Source: a virus. Taken from it: a stretch of 64,000 nucleotides of DNA. The stretch is taken from the IMG/VR virus record IMGVR_UViG_3300013113_000555, positions 1-64,000 of that record; one strand, written 5' to 3'. Position numbers and translations under genes: made by a program. Under the pieces are notes generated by a model. That model searched no databases. It worked only from the letters and a program-made list of their open reading frames with translations, and was not told the origin of the DNA. Numbering within the stretch: position 1 is the stretch's first letter; each line of letters opens with the position of its first letter. Below are positions 43,801-54,700 of the stretch, in pieces.

Positions 43801-46800
43801 CCACCCCTGAATCATTAAAGGGCCACGAAGTGCCATAAAACGATAATCATCTGTATAATCATCATTTTTTTGAACACTCCATCCAGAAATCCCTTGGTCT
43901 TCTTTTCTAGCTAAAATTTCAAAATCATGACCGCTAGAAGCTGCGTCTGATCTTTCTGTCAACAAAACTGAGTTTGGATTAGATAAAGGGTCTAAAAATG
44001 CTTGAGTTACACTAAGAGGTGTATAATCTTGAGAAGGAGGTTGTGTGCTAGAAGTTTTAAAACTATTACATTCACCAGTTTGATAAGAAATAAACCGAGG
44101 TAGTCCACCATCACCGCTTTTAGATACAGGTCTTATAATACCATCCCAACTCATAATGGCAGTTTTTGCATAGCCACTATCAGTAGGTATAGCAACATTT
44201 AACTCTTGAATATTTTGGCTATTTATTTCTACTCTACCACTATTGGTTATTCTACCAATCAATGTATGATGTGCTGATTTGGGAGCCTTTGCAGTTCTAC
44301 CTATCTTATCTTCTAAAAATTGTTTAGTTCTATCAAAGCTAAAAGAAGATTTTTCTAATCTTTTAGCTCTAACATTTCTCATGTTTTGAAGTCTGGTCTG
44401 ACCTATTCTTTTTAGTCTTTCAGCATTGCCCTTAGAAAACTTACCAAACTGCGGTGTATAAGTGCTAAACTGATATGAAGTAGTGAATCCTCCTGCACCA
44501 ACACTAACATTAACATTGGTTAAGTTAGGACCACCCGAACCAGTCCAACCTGATTTAACAACCTTGACAAATGAGCGACCATCAGTTACAGGTTCTAAAG
44601 TTGCATTTCTTGTTTCTATATAGTCTTGTAAACCAGCAGAATAATTTAACTCAGCACCTAAAGGAATTTCTGGAAAACCAGCTAAAGTTACAGAACCTCT
44701 CTCTGATTGCCTCATCTGTGTTGCAGCATCTTGAACCTTTTGTAAAGCAGCTTGTTCCATGATTTGATCGCTACCGTATTCCCAAGGAACTAAACCGTCA
44801 TCATTTTCTAATGACACCGAACCGGGTGCTCCCGCAACTCCAAAAGGTCCATATACCTCTAAGTTATTTTGAACACAACAAAATGCGGAGTCAGGAAGTG
44901 CCGCTGATGGAAACAAACCATCAACAAAGCTACCCTTTTCAACACCTTGATTTAAACCAGTTGGAATATCAGTGAGGGTTGCTGCTGCGTTTAAGTTTTC
45001 TTTAAAAGCAAGTGCATCAAATGCAGGAAGATATGCTGAAACTTGTGTAAATGGAGCAGGAATAGTAATATTGAAATAAATAGAATCACCACTAGGATCA
45101 AGATTGTTTCCAAGAACCCACTTATCATTTATTTGTGCCTTTACCCAAATACTAGGATCAGAAATACCTGTTCCTGTTCCATTAGTTATATAGTCTTGAT
45201 CTCCAATATAAGAGGGGTCTCCAGTAGCATAAGTACCACTACCCAAAAGCAATCCACTTAGCAAAGGAAACCTTAATATTGGTTGATATAAACCTTGTTC
45301 ATCTCTAAAGAAATCTGTAGCAGGACTATTATGAGCTAAACCCAATACCTGACTAGTTCCATCTAAAACCCAAGCTTGATTTGATGTATCATGAGTGAAC
45401 CTATAGGTGGGTGGTACTCCACTACCGAAAGCTGATGCTGAATCTAGCTTATAACATACAGGAATACCATCGCTATTTACTAAAAACTGTTTTCCATAAT
45501 AATCTTGAGCATAAGACTTTACAAAGTCATAAATTAAGTCAGAATCTTTTGCAGTGTTTTCTTCAAACCCTCTATCTTTATTATCGTCTTGGGGTCTTGG
45601 GATTACAATATCACCTACAGGAACATTGCCTTTTGCAGCCTCAAGATTAGCAGCATTATCTCTTTCAGGCTTATTTCCGATTGTACTAAGGTGCTCGCCT
45701 AGCTCTCCACCTAAATCACCACTCATAGTAGCAGTCATTGATTTAAAGCTAGAGTAGTCCATAAGTGCTGCTCTAATCTCAGGCTCAGTAACCCAAGCTG
45801 TTGCTGGTGTTCCACTACCAATAGGAGAATTAAGACTTTTATTTAATTTATCAAATTCTAATTCAACTCTATAGTATCCAGAAGGATGAATTTCTGCTTT
45901 TAATAGTCGATTGTCTGAATTTACGCCCCAAAAAGGCTGAATAGGAGAATCGCCTTGAATGCCACTTTCACTAGTTAATTGATATGGTTGAAGTTTTTTC
46001 CCACCCATAATAAATATTGAAGTGTTCTCATTTCTTACTTCCTTACCTTTTGTAAATGATATAATACCCCCTTCTGCTTGAGGATAAGCTAGTTGTCTAT
46101 TAAGAATAAAGGTATCTAAAGCGTTGGACGCAGGAGGATTAGCTCTACTTACTGTTCTTACTTTTATTATCTTTTTTAAACCAGCAGAAAAAGTAGGCTG
46201 TAATTCTATATAGTAGTCACAGCCTGCATCAGAACAAACCTGACTTATTAACTCTGACATGCTAATTGTTGGACCAGAAATCCTATAATAGTTTGGAGAA
46301 ATAGGTATTTCACTTAAATCAATTAAATAATCAGATTTTAAATTACCTAAGTTATCAAAACCATTGCTTGCAAGACGACCATATGTGGAACTAGAAGAAC
46401 CCACATATATAAGTCTATTATCTTTTAAATATTTTTGATCGCAACTAGGACCGGGTGCAATAGGATTAGAACAAAGTGAATGTATAGCAGCCTTTATATC
46501 CTTCCATAACATACCTCTTTCATTTGCTATCAAGCTCAAGGTGTTTTGTTCAGAAGTTCCTCCAAATCTTTTAGAACTAGGGCATGTATTCGCACTAGTG
46601 CATATTTGACCTTTAGATAATGTTTCTATAAAACCATAAGCATTAATTAAATTATAAACATTTTCTGTATCACCGGGATAATCATTTACAATTATTTGAG
46701 TATTGTCTAATATTAATCTGGGGTCAGAAATGCTAACAGAGAAAAGAGGGTTTCCATTTGCGTCATTTTTCTGAGTCCAATCTTGAACTAATCCAGCAAA

Positions 46801-47082
46801 CTCAAAATCTTCAATTCTAAAATATACAGGAACACCCGGTGTGGGATAAACAAATCCTGGGTCTGCTATATCACCAGACCTTCTTACACCATTATCATAC
46901 CATACTTTCGGCCCAATACAAGGGTCTTCGGCTAACTCTACAGTAAGAGATGATCCTTGTTCGTTCCATCCTGCCGAAGCACTAAAACTTTGTACACTTG
47001 CCCCTAAAAAGATAGTTTGAACCAATGGTCCATAAAGACTGTTTGGGCTACACTCATTTTTTTTTGCGAATTCAGTTGCCAT
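37831..47082 (-). CDS. Giant tail hub/fibre protein with tandem beta repeats
   Basis: The protein is 3,083 residues. The N-terminal about 500 residues look like a tail-tip or baseplate hub (DPCIGPKVWYDNGVRRSG, FRIEDFEFAGLVQDW, NVYNLINAYGFIETLSKG, ISMSELISQVCSDAGCDYYIELQP). A middle region is rich in Gly, Asn and Ser. From about residue 1380 to 2780 about 16 modules of roughly 88 residues alternate the motifs 'GTGLxL' (as FGTGLQL, FGSGLEL, IGTGLKI) and 'C-x-V-x-VSG-F/V/I' (CEVIVSGF, CDIFVSGF, CNIHISGV), with a Cys in most modules. It is most likely the receptor-binding or side-fibre protein. It overlaps nothing and lies between the Cys-rich small proteins and the next tail gene. Confidence 0.8.
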   Translation of the reverse strand: MATEFAKKNECSPNSLYGPLVQTIFLGASVQSFSASAGWNEQGSSLTVELAEDPCIGPKVWYDNGVRRSGDIADPGFVYPTPGVPVYFRIEDFEFAGLVQDWTQKNDANGNPLFSVSISDPRLILDNTQIIVNDYPGDTENVYNLINAYGFIETLSKGQICTSANTCPSSKRFGGTSEQNTLSLIANERGMLWKDIKAAIHSLCSNPIAPGPSCDQKYLKDNRLIYVGSSSSTYGRLASNGFDNLGNLKSDYLIDLSEIPISPNYYRISGPTISMSELISQVCSDAGCDYYIELQPTFSAGLKKIIKVRTVSRANPPASNALDTFILNRQLAYPQAEGGIISFTKGKEVRNENTSIFIMGGKKLQPYQLTSESGIQGDSPIQPFWGVNSDNRLLKAEIHPSGYYRVELEFDKLNKSLNSPIGSGTPATAWVTEPEIRAALMDYSSFKSMTATMSGDLGGELGEHLSTIGNKPERDNAANLEAAKGNVPVGDIVIPRPQDDNKDRGFEENTAKDSDLIYDFVKSYAQDYYGKQFLVNSDGIPVCYKLDSASAFGSGVPPTYRFTHDTSNQAWVLDGTSQVLGLAHNSPATDFFRDEQGLYQPILRFPLLSGLLLGSGTYATGDPSYIGDQDYITNGTGTGISDPSIWVKAQINDKWVLGNNLDPSGDSIYFNITIPAPFTQVSAYLPAFDALAFKENLNAAATLTDIPTGLNQGVEKGSFVDGLFPSAALPDSAFCCVQNNLEVYGPFGVAGAPGSVSLENDDGLVPWEYGSDQIMEQAALQKVQDAATQMRQSERGSVTLAGFPEIPLGAELNYSAGLQDYIETRNATLEPVTDGRSFVKVVKSGWTGSGGPNLTNVNVSVGAGGFTTSYQFSTYTPQFGKFSKGNAERLKRIGQTRLQNMRNVRAKRLEKSSFSFDRTKQFLEDKIGRTAKAPKSAHHTLIGRITNSGRVEINSQNIQELNVAIPTDSGYAKTAIMSWDGIIRPVSKSGDGGLPRFISYQTGECNSFKTSSTQPPSQDYTPLSVTQAFLDPLSNPNSVLLTERSDAASSGHDFEILARKEDQGISGWSVQKNDDYTDDYRFMALRGPLMIQGWGYDTNSKPIPNSVDVVSNITGNGQYESQGLTDKFLDGFLQQPETWPVAPLDLRLDRKRGVWTVAQQPRPVHVNITGCLGTGSVSAVATATNLAETYDADGNAVSDQISITWPWGISNPTGIGKVPVYYDDNDCKNYVFPINRFDAAYIAFGDPESQKNTIYDTKSIVFSGFEVIETIEDCQNSLLVKPSGSGDAVFLCVSGLNTCPEDFGGYLKQSVNGCLAFGSGLFITGYNVTNLRVDTNLIASGTEYIQDGCSFTNVEGTVEKRFTKLGFAGNLSTTVDIDNDCAVIVSGFQQPISITNSGVCGDAEQNTVFSSLIIGTGLRYVDRDAIIPCEVELRSNIKALGTVYTRSEVIGCTWQKEGNPSFDTLFENLNFVGNISVTGDDCDVYVSGFQQPLAMINSGVCGRDNEFLDGGVPDTYWDILVARTGLKWHYEGEGEHGCTGILDVILQTSGAPWIRTYGEDCSLTDGDPTSNVFERIAFTGNLSHTVNGCTTIVSGFNNIVVSGQTWSIDYNDCNAYVASAPLGNGGILDKIIFTGELSTSFGSNCEVIVSGFHQPNIIIDTGTCGGVGLGTYNADTFIFGTGLDVVEKEVDGKCAMLINHNLTISGYDLVTNPLDPCGDRVDGAKTETTAWEKIAFTGNISVSTGLNPCDIFVSGFQNNIPITGEKWTRDGGSGGDDDYQCYWSQTGYNVQTNFDSIATAGFISLITGVGCEVYLSGVEQPFRFIESGTCGSTVIETYNSKGLIFGSGLKASMITDSNCSGIVEVDIKAQGLQWGRISSPPTSCGWQPTVTSIERRFENLIFEGNLSVTGSTNGCNIHISGVQPSIKVQGLAECPSISAFAESDISKIRFGTGLQLTAGVDACDDGPRVDVKLIADGFDRRGGTPTAVTQRFTKINFGENLGIESNGTCEITVTGIQTNLTLSGIASCNNSNYLKETISTLKIGRGLKAENTNEVRLDLWFKGNEYTDSCTKGAGLESNTVTGIEFRDIALSENVSDCSLIVSGLKTVQLAGVDDSGSGCGTVVAPFDAKRLIFGTGLELVDNGCSGVVNSTLKVSGKDSTLVTITDQPVTSFNFLSDTPTRTPIYVNTDGCEITVSGGPARILVSGITSCGQAGNAYYSALKENLEFGKGLFVTDGTEPESAKIESVFYVAGDTDNGCGTTTAAASVTGLVFGSGLELTSGTCSGVVRTNLIAVGTDKSGGGSALVQKRFTKLKFHADDFSPFSIQEDSGDNCQVIVSGVPVMVTSGLLACGRAAVPFQISRGIGFGTGLQLNSDSQVNAVHKVQGTDRGGGSFTTQVFETLTFGSGLSSVNKSNCEVQINIDSAPVCISGLDTCGGSAVAESTYECIGIGTGLKITNNGASALIESNIQAEGTDKRNGGSSAIALQQFESLNFIGGISVHEGSECELFISGIEGISIIGDAACERSAVAEFKANTFEFGTGLQVVQDSNKVLVDSVINAAGDGFPAAVFENIVFEGGLSVSGDGCNVHVSGLDFIFSGINTCPKDGDGYLKESIQQISIGSGLIATNDASVGRIDLNLTASGLTYPVLEAYPCDTNAVQLDRTNFTSLNFVGNLSVEADPANDCRLLVSGIPSIFSGIGVCMRDVVAPFDACLLAVGTGLQLSERDGKAILNSTLTIQQPADTSTCYDTIADPTAFETISISGFGANVSDCGLTLTHKQNIKKTEEASCYFNVDGNSTFAETPFKVLDFGEGILAEVDGCVATIKAGMAGYANGGSCEAFDGSTPVTSLVTAVGAGYGIFAEIDNSAGCNAITFSQPLSLCSTNLVGQSITKSADAPYPDTTCSIIDCTDGTWNAGNGPFEERRPPKAWNQIVAGPGVGITAGCSGEQGGLNGDCTTIFYSNHILNGKTCDDQDVLVIQQFDWNYDCDFELTQSAATPSAQFDGADWTQSTIIKLSETNGGTNCWQGTIVTGCVSDGGYVTSCLTATIAGTASCNGKYWLKDIPAQWINGTDCNSTCQNPE
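38740..42960 (-). repeat. About 16 tandem modules inside the giant tail gene
   Basis: On the plus strand, variants of CCACTAACAATAACTTCACA recur at roughly 260-base spacing (for example near 42140, 42300, 42925), each encoding C-x-V-x-VSG. Between them lie segments encoding GTGL. The copies differ in sequence, so the repeats are protein modules diverging in place, not recent DNA copies. Confidence 0.75.
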
Positions 47083-47099
47083 CTTATTCCTTTTTTTCC

Positions 47100-48779
47100 T
47101 TATGTGCCACTACAATTATTATAAGTAAAAGCAATGTTTTTTGTGTATCTGCCTTGAGTAAAATTCCAACTTTGACCATTAGAAGAAGTAAAAACTTGAG
47201 AATAGTTCGCTGTCAAGCTATTGTAAATTGTATTTATAAAACCATTTACTTGACCGCTAGGATTGGTCTTATTTATTTCTTCAATACTAGCACAGGATGT
47301 AGGAGGAACAGTAACTACTTCTACACTTATAGTTTTTACTCTTGCTGTAGTAGTACCTATATCTTGTAAGAGTGGTCCTTGTGCTCTGCCCAAAATAGTT
47401 TGTGTTGCAAAAACATCTGATTCAAGTTGGTCGTCAACAGTAATGTTTTGAGATATTATACAGTCACCCGTTATGCACCCCTGTAGGCTATCATCATAAC
47501 TAATACTATAACTAATTGTTCCCTGCAATGGGTTCTCACCAACAGTAATGGTTTTTGGTCTATCAGCTAATATAATAGCTCTCTGACAACTACCCTGTAA
47601 AAAAGGTTCACTATTTAAGGTAGCATGTGCTGCCCTTTTAAAGAAAACATCTTTAGTTTGTAAATTTGAAAAATATGCCCTAGCCTTTTCAATAGACTGT
47701 TCTTGTTCTCTTAATTGATTTTCAGTAACAGAGTCTCCATTATAATTAGTTCCTGCTTTATAATCAATAAGACTATAGCCCTGAATCTGACCTTGCACTG
47801 TTGCCGATGTAACACCACCCTCTGTTGAAAGACTAATATCAAAAGTTTCAAAAGCACCGTCTAGATTATCAGAACCCGCCGCTTGAGGCTGTAAGCTAAA
47901 AGTCTCAGTTACAGAAACAGAGTTATCAGTTCTATTAATAGATGCATTTCTAAAACGATCATATATTGTTAAAGATTGTCCCGCCTTAGTTATAGGGAGA
48001 CCTATAAGACCGCTGGCAGAAACCGTTGTGATAGAAGCATCTGATGAAACACCATATTTATCATTTAAATAACCAGTTGCATAATCATAAGCCGATTGCC
48101 AACCCGGTTTAGATTCTAATGATGTAGGACTACTGGTTCCTGTATATGTAGTTCTTCCTTTAACATCTATAGTATGGGTAAAAATACCATCCCATAAAAA
48201 ATCTTCTGTATAGACTACCGTACCAGTACTTGTTCTATAATCACCACTAAATGAAGCACCAATTCTTTTTTCTTTGAAATCTGATTGCCAATTTTCAGAA
48301 AAAGATTCAATAAAAGGAGGATGAATTGGAACTCTTGGGTGTGGATCACCACCATCAAAACCACTTGGATTTATAGTGTCTTGGCCCGTACCTTGCATCA
48401 AGGTAGGCATACCAAACTCTACAGTATATTTTGCTGATCTAGTATAGTTATCTGGAGTGCTTTCTATAGAAAAAGAATTTACAATTGGGCGACCACTAAT
48501 TATTGGATTAGTACCACTTCCATCATTGCATGTGGCTACTAATAAATATCCATCTTGGGAAACAGCACTTCTTAAATTATCTATTTCTTTAAAAAGACCA
48601 GTAACACCAAGCTGAATTTCATTGCCAGTTAATATAAGATCGCCATCTAATACAATCCTATGGTTTGCACCCCAACCAGAACCTTCTAATGTTTTATAAG
48701 CATCTGTTGATATATTAAAAATTGGAGCAGGTCTAAACTCATAATTTCCATATTTAAATTCTACTGAACCATGTGACAT
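47100..48779 (-). CDS. Tail protein, probably distal tail component
   Basis: This 559-residue protein is beta-rich and Ser/Thr/Gly-rich (VEFKYGNYEFRPAPIFNIST, IVLDGDLILTGNEIQLGVTG, VSVTETFSLQPQAAGS). It contains a helical insert (LREQEQSIEKARAYFSNLQT). The gene order tape measure, this gene, large hub/fibre is that of distal tail or baseplate proteins of long-tailed phages. No catalytic motif is seen. The ribosome site GAGGAATAA precedes the start. Confidence 0.65.
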   Translation of the reverse strand: MSHGSVEFKYGNYEFRPAPIFNISTDAYKTLEGSGWGANHRIVLDGDLILTGNEIQLGVTGLFKEIDNLRSAVSQDGYLLVATCNDGSGTNPIISGRPIVNSFSIESTPDNYTRSAKYTVEFGMPTLMQGTGQDTINPSGFDGGDPHPRVPIHPPFIESFSENWQSDFKEKRIGASFSGDYRTSTGTVVYTEDFLWDGIFTHTIDVKGRTTYTGTSSPTSLESKPGWQSAYDYATGYLNDKYGVSSDASITTVSASGLIGLPITKAGQSLTIYDRFRNASINRTDNSVSVTETFSLQPQAAGSDNLDGAFETFDISLSTEGGVTSATVQGQIQGYSLIDYKAGTNYNGDSVTENQLREQEQSIEKARAYFSNLQTKDVFFKRAAHATLNSEPFLQGSCQRAIILADRPKTITVGENPLQGTISYSISYDDSLQGCITGDCIISQNITVDDQLESDVFATQTILGRAQGPLLQDIGTTTARVKTISVEVVTVPPTSCASIEEINKTNPSGQVNGFINTIYNSLTANYSQVFTSSNGQSWNFTQGRYTKNIAFTYNNCSGT

Positions 48780-48796
48780 TTTTTATTCCTCATACT

Positions 48797-51700
48797 TTAA
48801 GACAATCTTGGATCACTAAGAGAACCATCTGGGGTTTGCATACCCTTTAATTGTTCTGCAACGGCAGCTAAAACATCATTCTTTACCTTTTCACCAAACG
48901 AAGTCATCAAAGCACCACCATTTAGTACTACATCAACTGTTCCAACTTGTGCATTTAAATCAACCTTTAACTCTGGAAGATTAGCAAGTTTTTCTGCTGC
49001 CTGAGAAACCTTATCTGCAAACTGGTTTTCTCCAGAAAGTGCTTGGCTGGCTTGTAATAATTTTTCTGCTGAATCATTAAGGACTGATCCCCCCTGATCT
49101 AATGCTTTAGGTATTTCTTTTCCTAGCCTTGAATCCCTCCTGTTTCTAAGTGGATTTTTATCTCTAGCTCTATCTACTCTTTCTGCTTGAGTTTGTTTCA
49201 AAAATTGTTGTTGAGTTGGTTGTTCTTCAAAAATCTTATTAACAGCATTTTGCTGGGCTATTTTATTAACATCTGGTTTAAGAGCATTAATATCAAAAAG
49301 AGTATTAGGAGCAGCGATTCCATTTGAACCACCATCCCTAAGTGATGAAGCTATAGCGTTACTTCTTGCAATGTCCGCTGGATCAGCACCGTCATTAAAT
49401 GCTGCATTAGCAGCAGAAACTACGTCTGGATCAAACTGTTCAGCGATGGAAGCGAACGCATTAGTAGAGGTTGAAGCTCCAGCAACGGTTGTAGAGCCTT
49501 CAAACCGGTTTGTATCTGGTGTGTTCGGACCACCACCTCTAAAAGCAAGAACTGTTTTTGTAAGTTCAGCTAAAGCGTTTTTAGTAGTAGTAACCTGATC
49601 TGTTAAAAGAACAAACTGTGCATCTAATGCTGTTATTTTGTCATTAGCTTGTGATTCTACAGCACCTTCTTTTCCTTTTTGTATAGCGGCAGCATCATCT
49701 AATAGCTGTTGTTTTTCATCATCAACATCTTGTGATCTTACAATTGCATCACCAAGCACTTCGCCACCTTTAACGTCCTTTATACCTTCTCCTACAGCCG
49801 TACTTGCAACTTGCTTTAAGTTTGCGAAATCTTCATCGCTTACACCAAATTGTTGTCTAGTAAAATCATCTAAGCTTAATAAATCTGCTAACTCATCAAA
49901 ACTAAAGTCACCAACATCTTCTCCAGCGGCCAGCCTCTTAGCCTTGCCCAAAGCAGCAATAGGCTTATTGGCTTCTTCTATTATCTTTTGTCTTTCTTGT
50001 GGTGTTTTTGCATCGCCAAGCTTTCTAGCCAAACTAGCAGCCTTTTGTTGTCCGGTAAGCTGAGATTCTTGTAATTTAGCAAGCTCGCTTTCTATAGCAG
50101 CAAGTTGGGTAACATCATCTCCAAGCTGTTGTAAAGCATCACTTGTTCCTTGAAGTGCTTGTTGATTATCAGCAAGAGCCTTGATTAATTGGTCTGTATC
50201 TTCTTCTTGAAGTGCTCCACCAGCTAGACCTTCTTGACCAGAAGCTTCTCCTAGTCGCCTTTTTAAACTTTCTCTTTCGGCTTGTAAACGCTCTCTTCTA
50301 TCAGATAAAGAAGCGGCACTTAAAACATCAGTTTCACCAACGCCTGCGGCAGCAGCACCTCTAGCTCCAGCACCACCAGCATTTACAGTAGCTTCAAGCT
50401 TATTTCTCAATCTTTCTTCTGCTTGTTCTCTAACATTAACACTTTGATTTAAGAACTTATTGAATTTATCTTCAAAAGCTTCTCTTTGACCTATAATGGT
50501 TAGTCTTTTTTGCGTTTCAATCTGTGCTATTTCACTTTGAACATTAGCAGCGTTAATAACAGCAGTATTAAGAACATTTAAACTATTAGTAACCTCCGCT
50601 AATGCAGCAGCGGTTTGATCTGTAAATTGATCTATACCAGCAGTTAAATCACCACTAACTAAACTTTCTTTAAGTTCTTTTATACCAATCGTTCCTCCGT
50701 CTTGTCTTGATGCACCAACAGATGCCTCTAAACCTGCTAAAAACTTTTCTCTTACGTCCTTTGGTAGATCGTCTAGTTCATCGGCGTTATCTTCTTCAAA
50801 TCTTTTTCTAATTCCAGAAGCAGTAATATCACCAGACTTAACATCACCTGTACCCAAGTCTGCTTCAATATTATCAATTAATTTCGTAAAACTTGATTCT
50901 AGATTTTTACCAAAATCTAATACCTCGACTGTTTCTGCAAGAGCCTTATCTCCACCTGGTCCAACAGTAGCAGAAATGTTTGCCACGCCCTGTTTAATTT
51001 CTTCCCTAGAAGCAGCATCTATATTTTCAAAAGGATTAAATTTAGCACTAGCAGTAATAGATGTATCACCAGAAAGTATTTTTTCTACTTCTGAATTAAT
51101 ATTATCTGCAACAGTGGTAAACTTATCTGTTAAACTAGAGACACCTTTATTTAATTTATCAATAGCAGTACCGAAAGCATCAAAAAGTTTTAAACTTGAC
51201 CTTATTTGTTCGTCTCTTTGTTTTGCTGCAAGTGTTGCTTTTATTTGAGCAAATGTCTGATCTTGTTGTGCTCCTGTGCTTGCCTTTAATGCTTGAAAAA
51301 CATTTGCTGCCTCGGAAGCATTTCCTCCTAAAGCAGCAGTAACAGCAGCTAATTTTTCAGGATCAGCTTTGTCTCCAGCAGCTAATATTTGTTCTATAGC
51401 AGCAAAAACATCATCAAGATTAGAAGCATCTGCTGCCTTTGTTACTACATTACCTTTTTCGTCTTTTATTGCCCTTCCCTGTTCATCCCTTTCTGTAACT
51501 TTAACGCCTTTTACTATATCTCGTACACCACCCTCTGTTCCTACTTTAGCTCCTAAAGTAGCCAATAGATTGTCTGCTCTAGCTTTGCTTGCTTTTCGTA
51601 TATCTCCACCCTTTTGAAGTGTAGATAAAAACACACTATTCGCTTGCTGAAACGGTTTTAGTGCTTCTTTAAAATCTGCGTCTTCTCCAGCTATTCCAGC

Positions 51701-54700
51701 AAGTTGTTTCTCTAAATCAGCAGCCTCAAGCTGTGCTGCATTTGTAGCAATATTTTTAAATATTTTAGCAGTTTGTTCTAACGTCTCTGGATCAGAATTT
51801 TCAGTAAGCTCTTTAAAGGTATTTTCTAGATCATTGAAGTCTTCAATGTCTGACAAATCTAATTGTGCAAGTTTTTTGGCACTAGAACTAACTGCAAAAA
51901 TAGAATCAAGAGATTTTGCACCTAATTGCTGTAAGGCATCACCTGTCTCTTTTAATTTTTCAGTGTCTAATAAATTAACTGATGTTATAAAGCTTTCTAC
52001 AGCCTGTGTTTGTTGATCTAAAAATACTGCTCCTTGAACAGAAGCAATACGATCATCTGCTACTTCTTGTCCTGACTGACCAGTAAATAAACCTTTAATT
52101 TCATCAGAAATACCAGCAGTAGCAAATGATAAACTACCGCCGATAGCGGTGCTTGCTGCCCCAGTAATTCCTTGTTGATTAATAAGGCTTCCAGCCACGC
52201 TAAACACACCAGAAACAGAAGATGTAATACTGTTCAATGTCCCTATTGTATTTTGGTATAAACTGCTTTGTGTAATAGCATCTTCAATCGAGGAAGCAAA
52301 ATTTTTAAGACCAAGAGAAGTAACCCCCAACTCATTAACAAAAGGTTGAAGAAACTGTGCTATCTTATTTCCTGAGTTTTCTTTTAAAGACTGACTCCAG
52401 CCGGTTAAAGCTTCTTCCGAAGAAGCAAAAGCAGAGGAAATAGTTTTACTTTCAGCTAAGTCTATCGCAGCACCTACTGACACTCCAACAGGACCGCCTA
52501 AAACCCCGCCAATAACAGAAGCATCAGGAATACCGCCCTCGCCTCCTTCTGCGGCTTTCAAACCGCCATTTTCTATTTCATCTAATTTTTTAGAGGTTGT
52601 TATAACAGAACTAGTAAGTTTTTCTTGTGCAGTAAGAAACTTACCAATCTTTTCTTGATCTTTATTTATATCAAGCTTTTCTACATCTCCTAAGTCTCCA
52701 AGTGCCTCACTAGCAGCTTTAGCAGCTTTATCTAAAGAAGTAAGAGCATTAAATATTTTTTGATCTTTGATACCACTAAATAATCCATCTATTCCTCCTA
52801 CAATAGCACCTCCAATAGCACCAACAACAGTGCCAACAACAGGAATAGGAATAAGGCTACCAATACCCGCACCAATAGCAGCCCCCTTAGCAGCACCAGA
52901 AGCAGCACCAAAAGCACCAGCAGCGACAGTACTTCCTGATTCAAAACCTTTAGCACCACCAATTTCTTTAAGACCTACCTTATCTCCAATAGTATTAATA
53001 ATAGGGTCAGCTAATACCGCAGCAATAATACCAGGTATGCTTTTACCCTTTTTAAAAGCACCTTTTAACTTCTTAGGGTCTTTAAACTGGTCTACTAAAT
53101 CAGTAAAAAAGCCCTTGCTAATTTTCTTAAAATTGCCTTTCTTACCTAATTTCTTAATACCATCACGAAAACCATCACCAAACAAATCTTCTGGTATGCC
53201 ACGGAAACCAGCATCTCTAACTTTTGAAACTCCTTTACTAGCAATATCTGAAACAAATGATTTTGATTTGTCACTACTAGTAATTTTTCCAGCCAACTTA
53301 GAGAATATTCCCTTTAAACCGCCTCCACCCTTGCCACCACCACCAAGCTTAGGCAATAAGTCATCAAAACTTAATAGACTCTTTTTACTTCTCCTTTTTC
53401 TACCTAAGTCTTTATCTCCCTTTTTTAAAGTGAAGCTCTTTTCACCTAAGCGTGCCTCTGGTGATAAATTAAAAAACTGTTGCTTGTTTTGTTTTAATTG
53501 TGCTAAGTCTCTTTTTCCTTTTCGGGCCTCTGCTGGATTTGAAGACTTAACCCTTGTTTCTGCTTCTTCAATATCTTTATCAAAAATAGCCCTATCTGCA
53601 TCATCCTGCTTTCTAATTCTTCTTGAACGATTATTAGCAATTAATTCTCTTCTTTCTTGCCTAGTAAGATTTTTTCTTTTTTCATTTCTTGCTGCCCTTT
53701 CTTTTTTTACTCTTACACTTCGATCAATCTCTGCCACCTTATCTGGTTTTTTAACAACAGATTGTTCCAGTGTTTCACCAGCCCTCCTATTAGTAGCTAC
53801 AGACGGAGCATCAGCACCACCTTCCAAGGCAGAAATGGTAGCCGTCTCTGCTTTAGCAGCCGCTTCCGCTATTTTATCTGGAAGTTCGGTAAGTCCTTCT
53901 GCTGCTGCACCAACGGCTTCTGTCAAAGCCCCAGTAGCTTCTGTAGCAGCCTCTAAGGATGCTATTTCTCCATCAACTGCTTCAATTTTTTCTGCTACCT
54001 TTTTTTCTTCATCACTAAGAAGTGCATCAGTAGCATCAGAAAAACTATCAAAAAGCCCCTCAAGCCCCGCAGACAGAATAGGAACAATTGATATAACTTC
54101 ACCGATATTGCTAAAATCTACAGATTTTAAAGAACCAAACGCAATAGTAGCCTTGCCTACATTTTTAGCAAGCTCTGAAAAAAATGCTGTACCACCAGAA
54201 GATTGACCGCCATTTTGAAATGATTGAACACCAAAAAGACCACCAGTATTAAAATTTTGCAAACCTGATTTTTCAGAAGAATCTTTCTTGATAACAAAAG
54301 AACCTCTATCTAAAGTAGCTGGAAAGGTATCTTTATTGCCTTTGCCCGGCACTGTTGCTATTTTAGAAATATCTGAACCTAGCAGACTACGAATAAGCGA
54401 ACTATCGCCAGTACGGTTGAATTTTTTAAGATTCTGTAATCCTATTTTTTCTGCTAATTTAGGATTAAATACAAGTTCACCCGGTGTAAGAAGCGAGTTA
54501 GCCGTAAATGTTAAACCACCTCTTGATTTTTCATCTTGGGGCAGTATCTCGAAAGGGGTTGTACCCTTGATGTCTTTTGTATCTCTAGATGCAAATACTT
54601 CAAAGTTTTTTTGAAATTTCTCATCACTAATTGCCTTATTAACAACCTTGCTAATAAGACCTCCCTCCGGTGCTCTAGCTAAACCTAAATTAGCTTTTAC

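Noticed and set aside
52767-54206. A 479-residue plus-strand open frame, rich in Pro, Ala and Ser, opposite the tape-measure gene.
   Set aside because: It is the antisense shadow of the Ala/Gly/Lys-rich tape-measure sequence, has no ribosome site, and its composition follows from the complementary codons.
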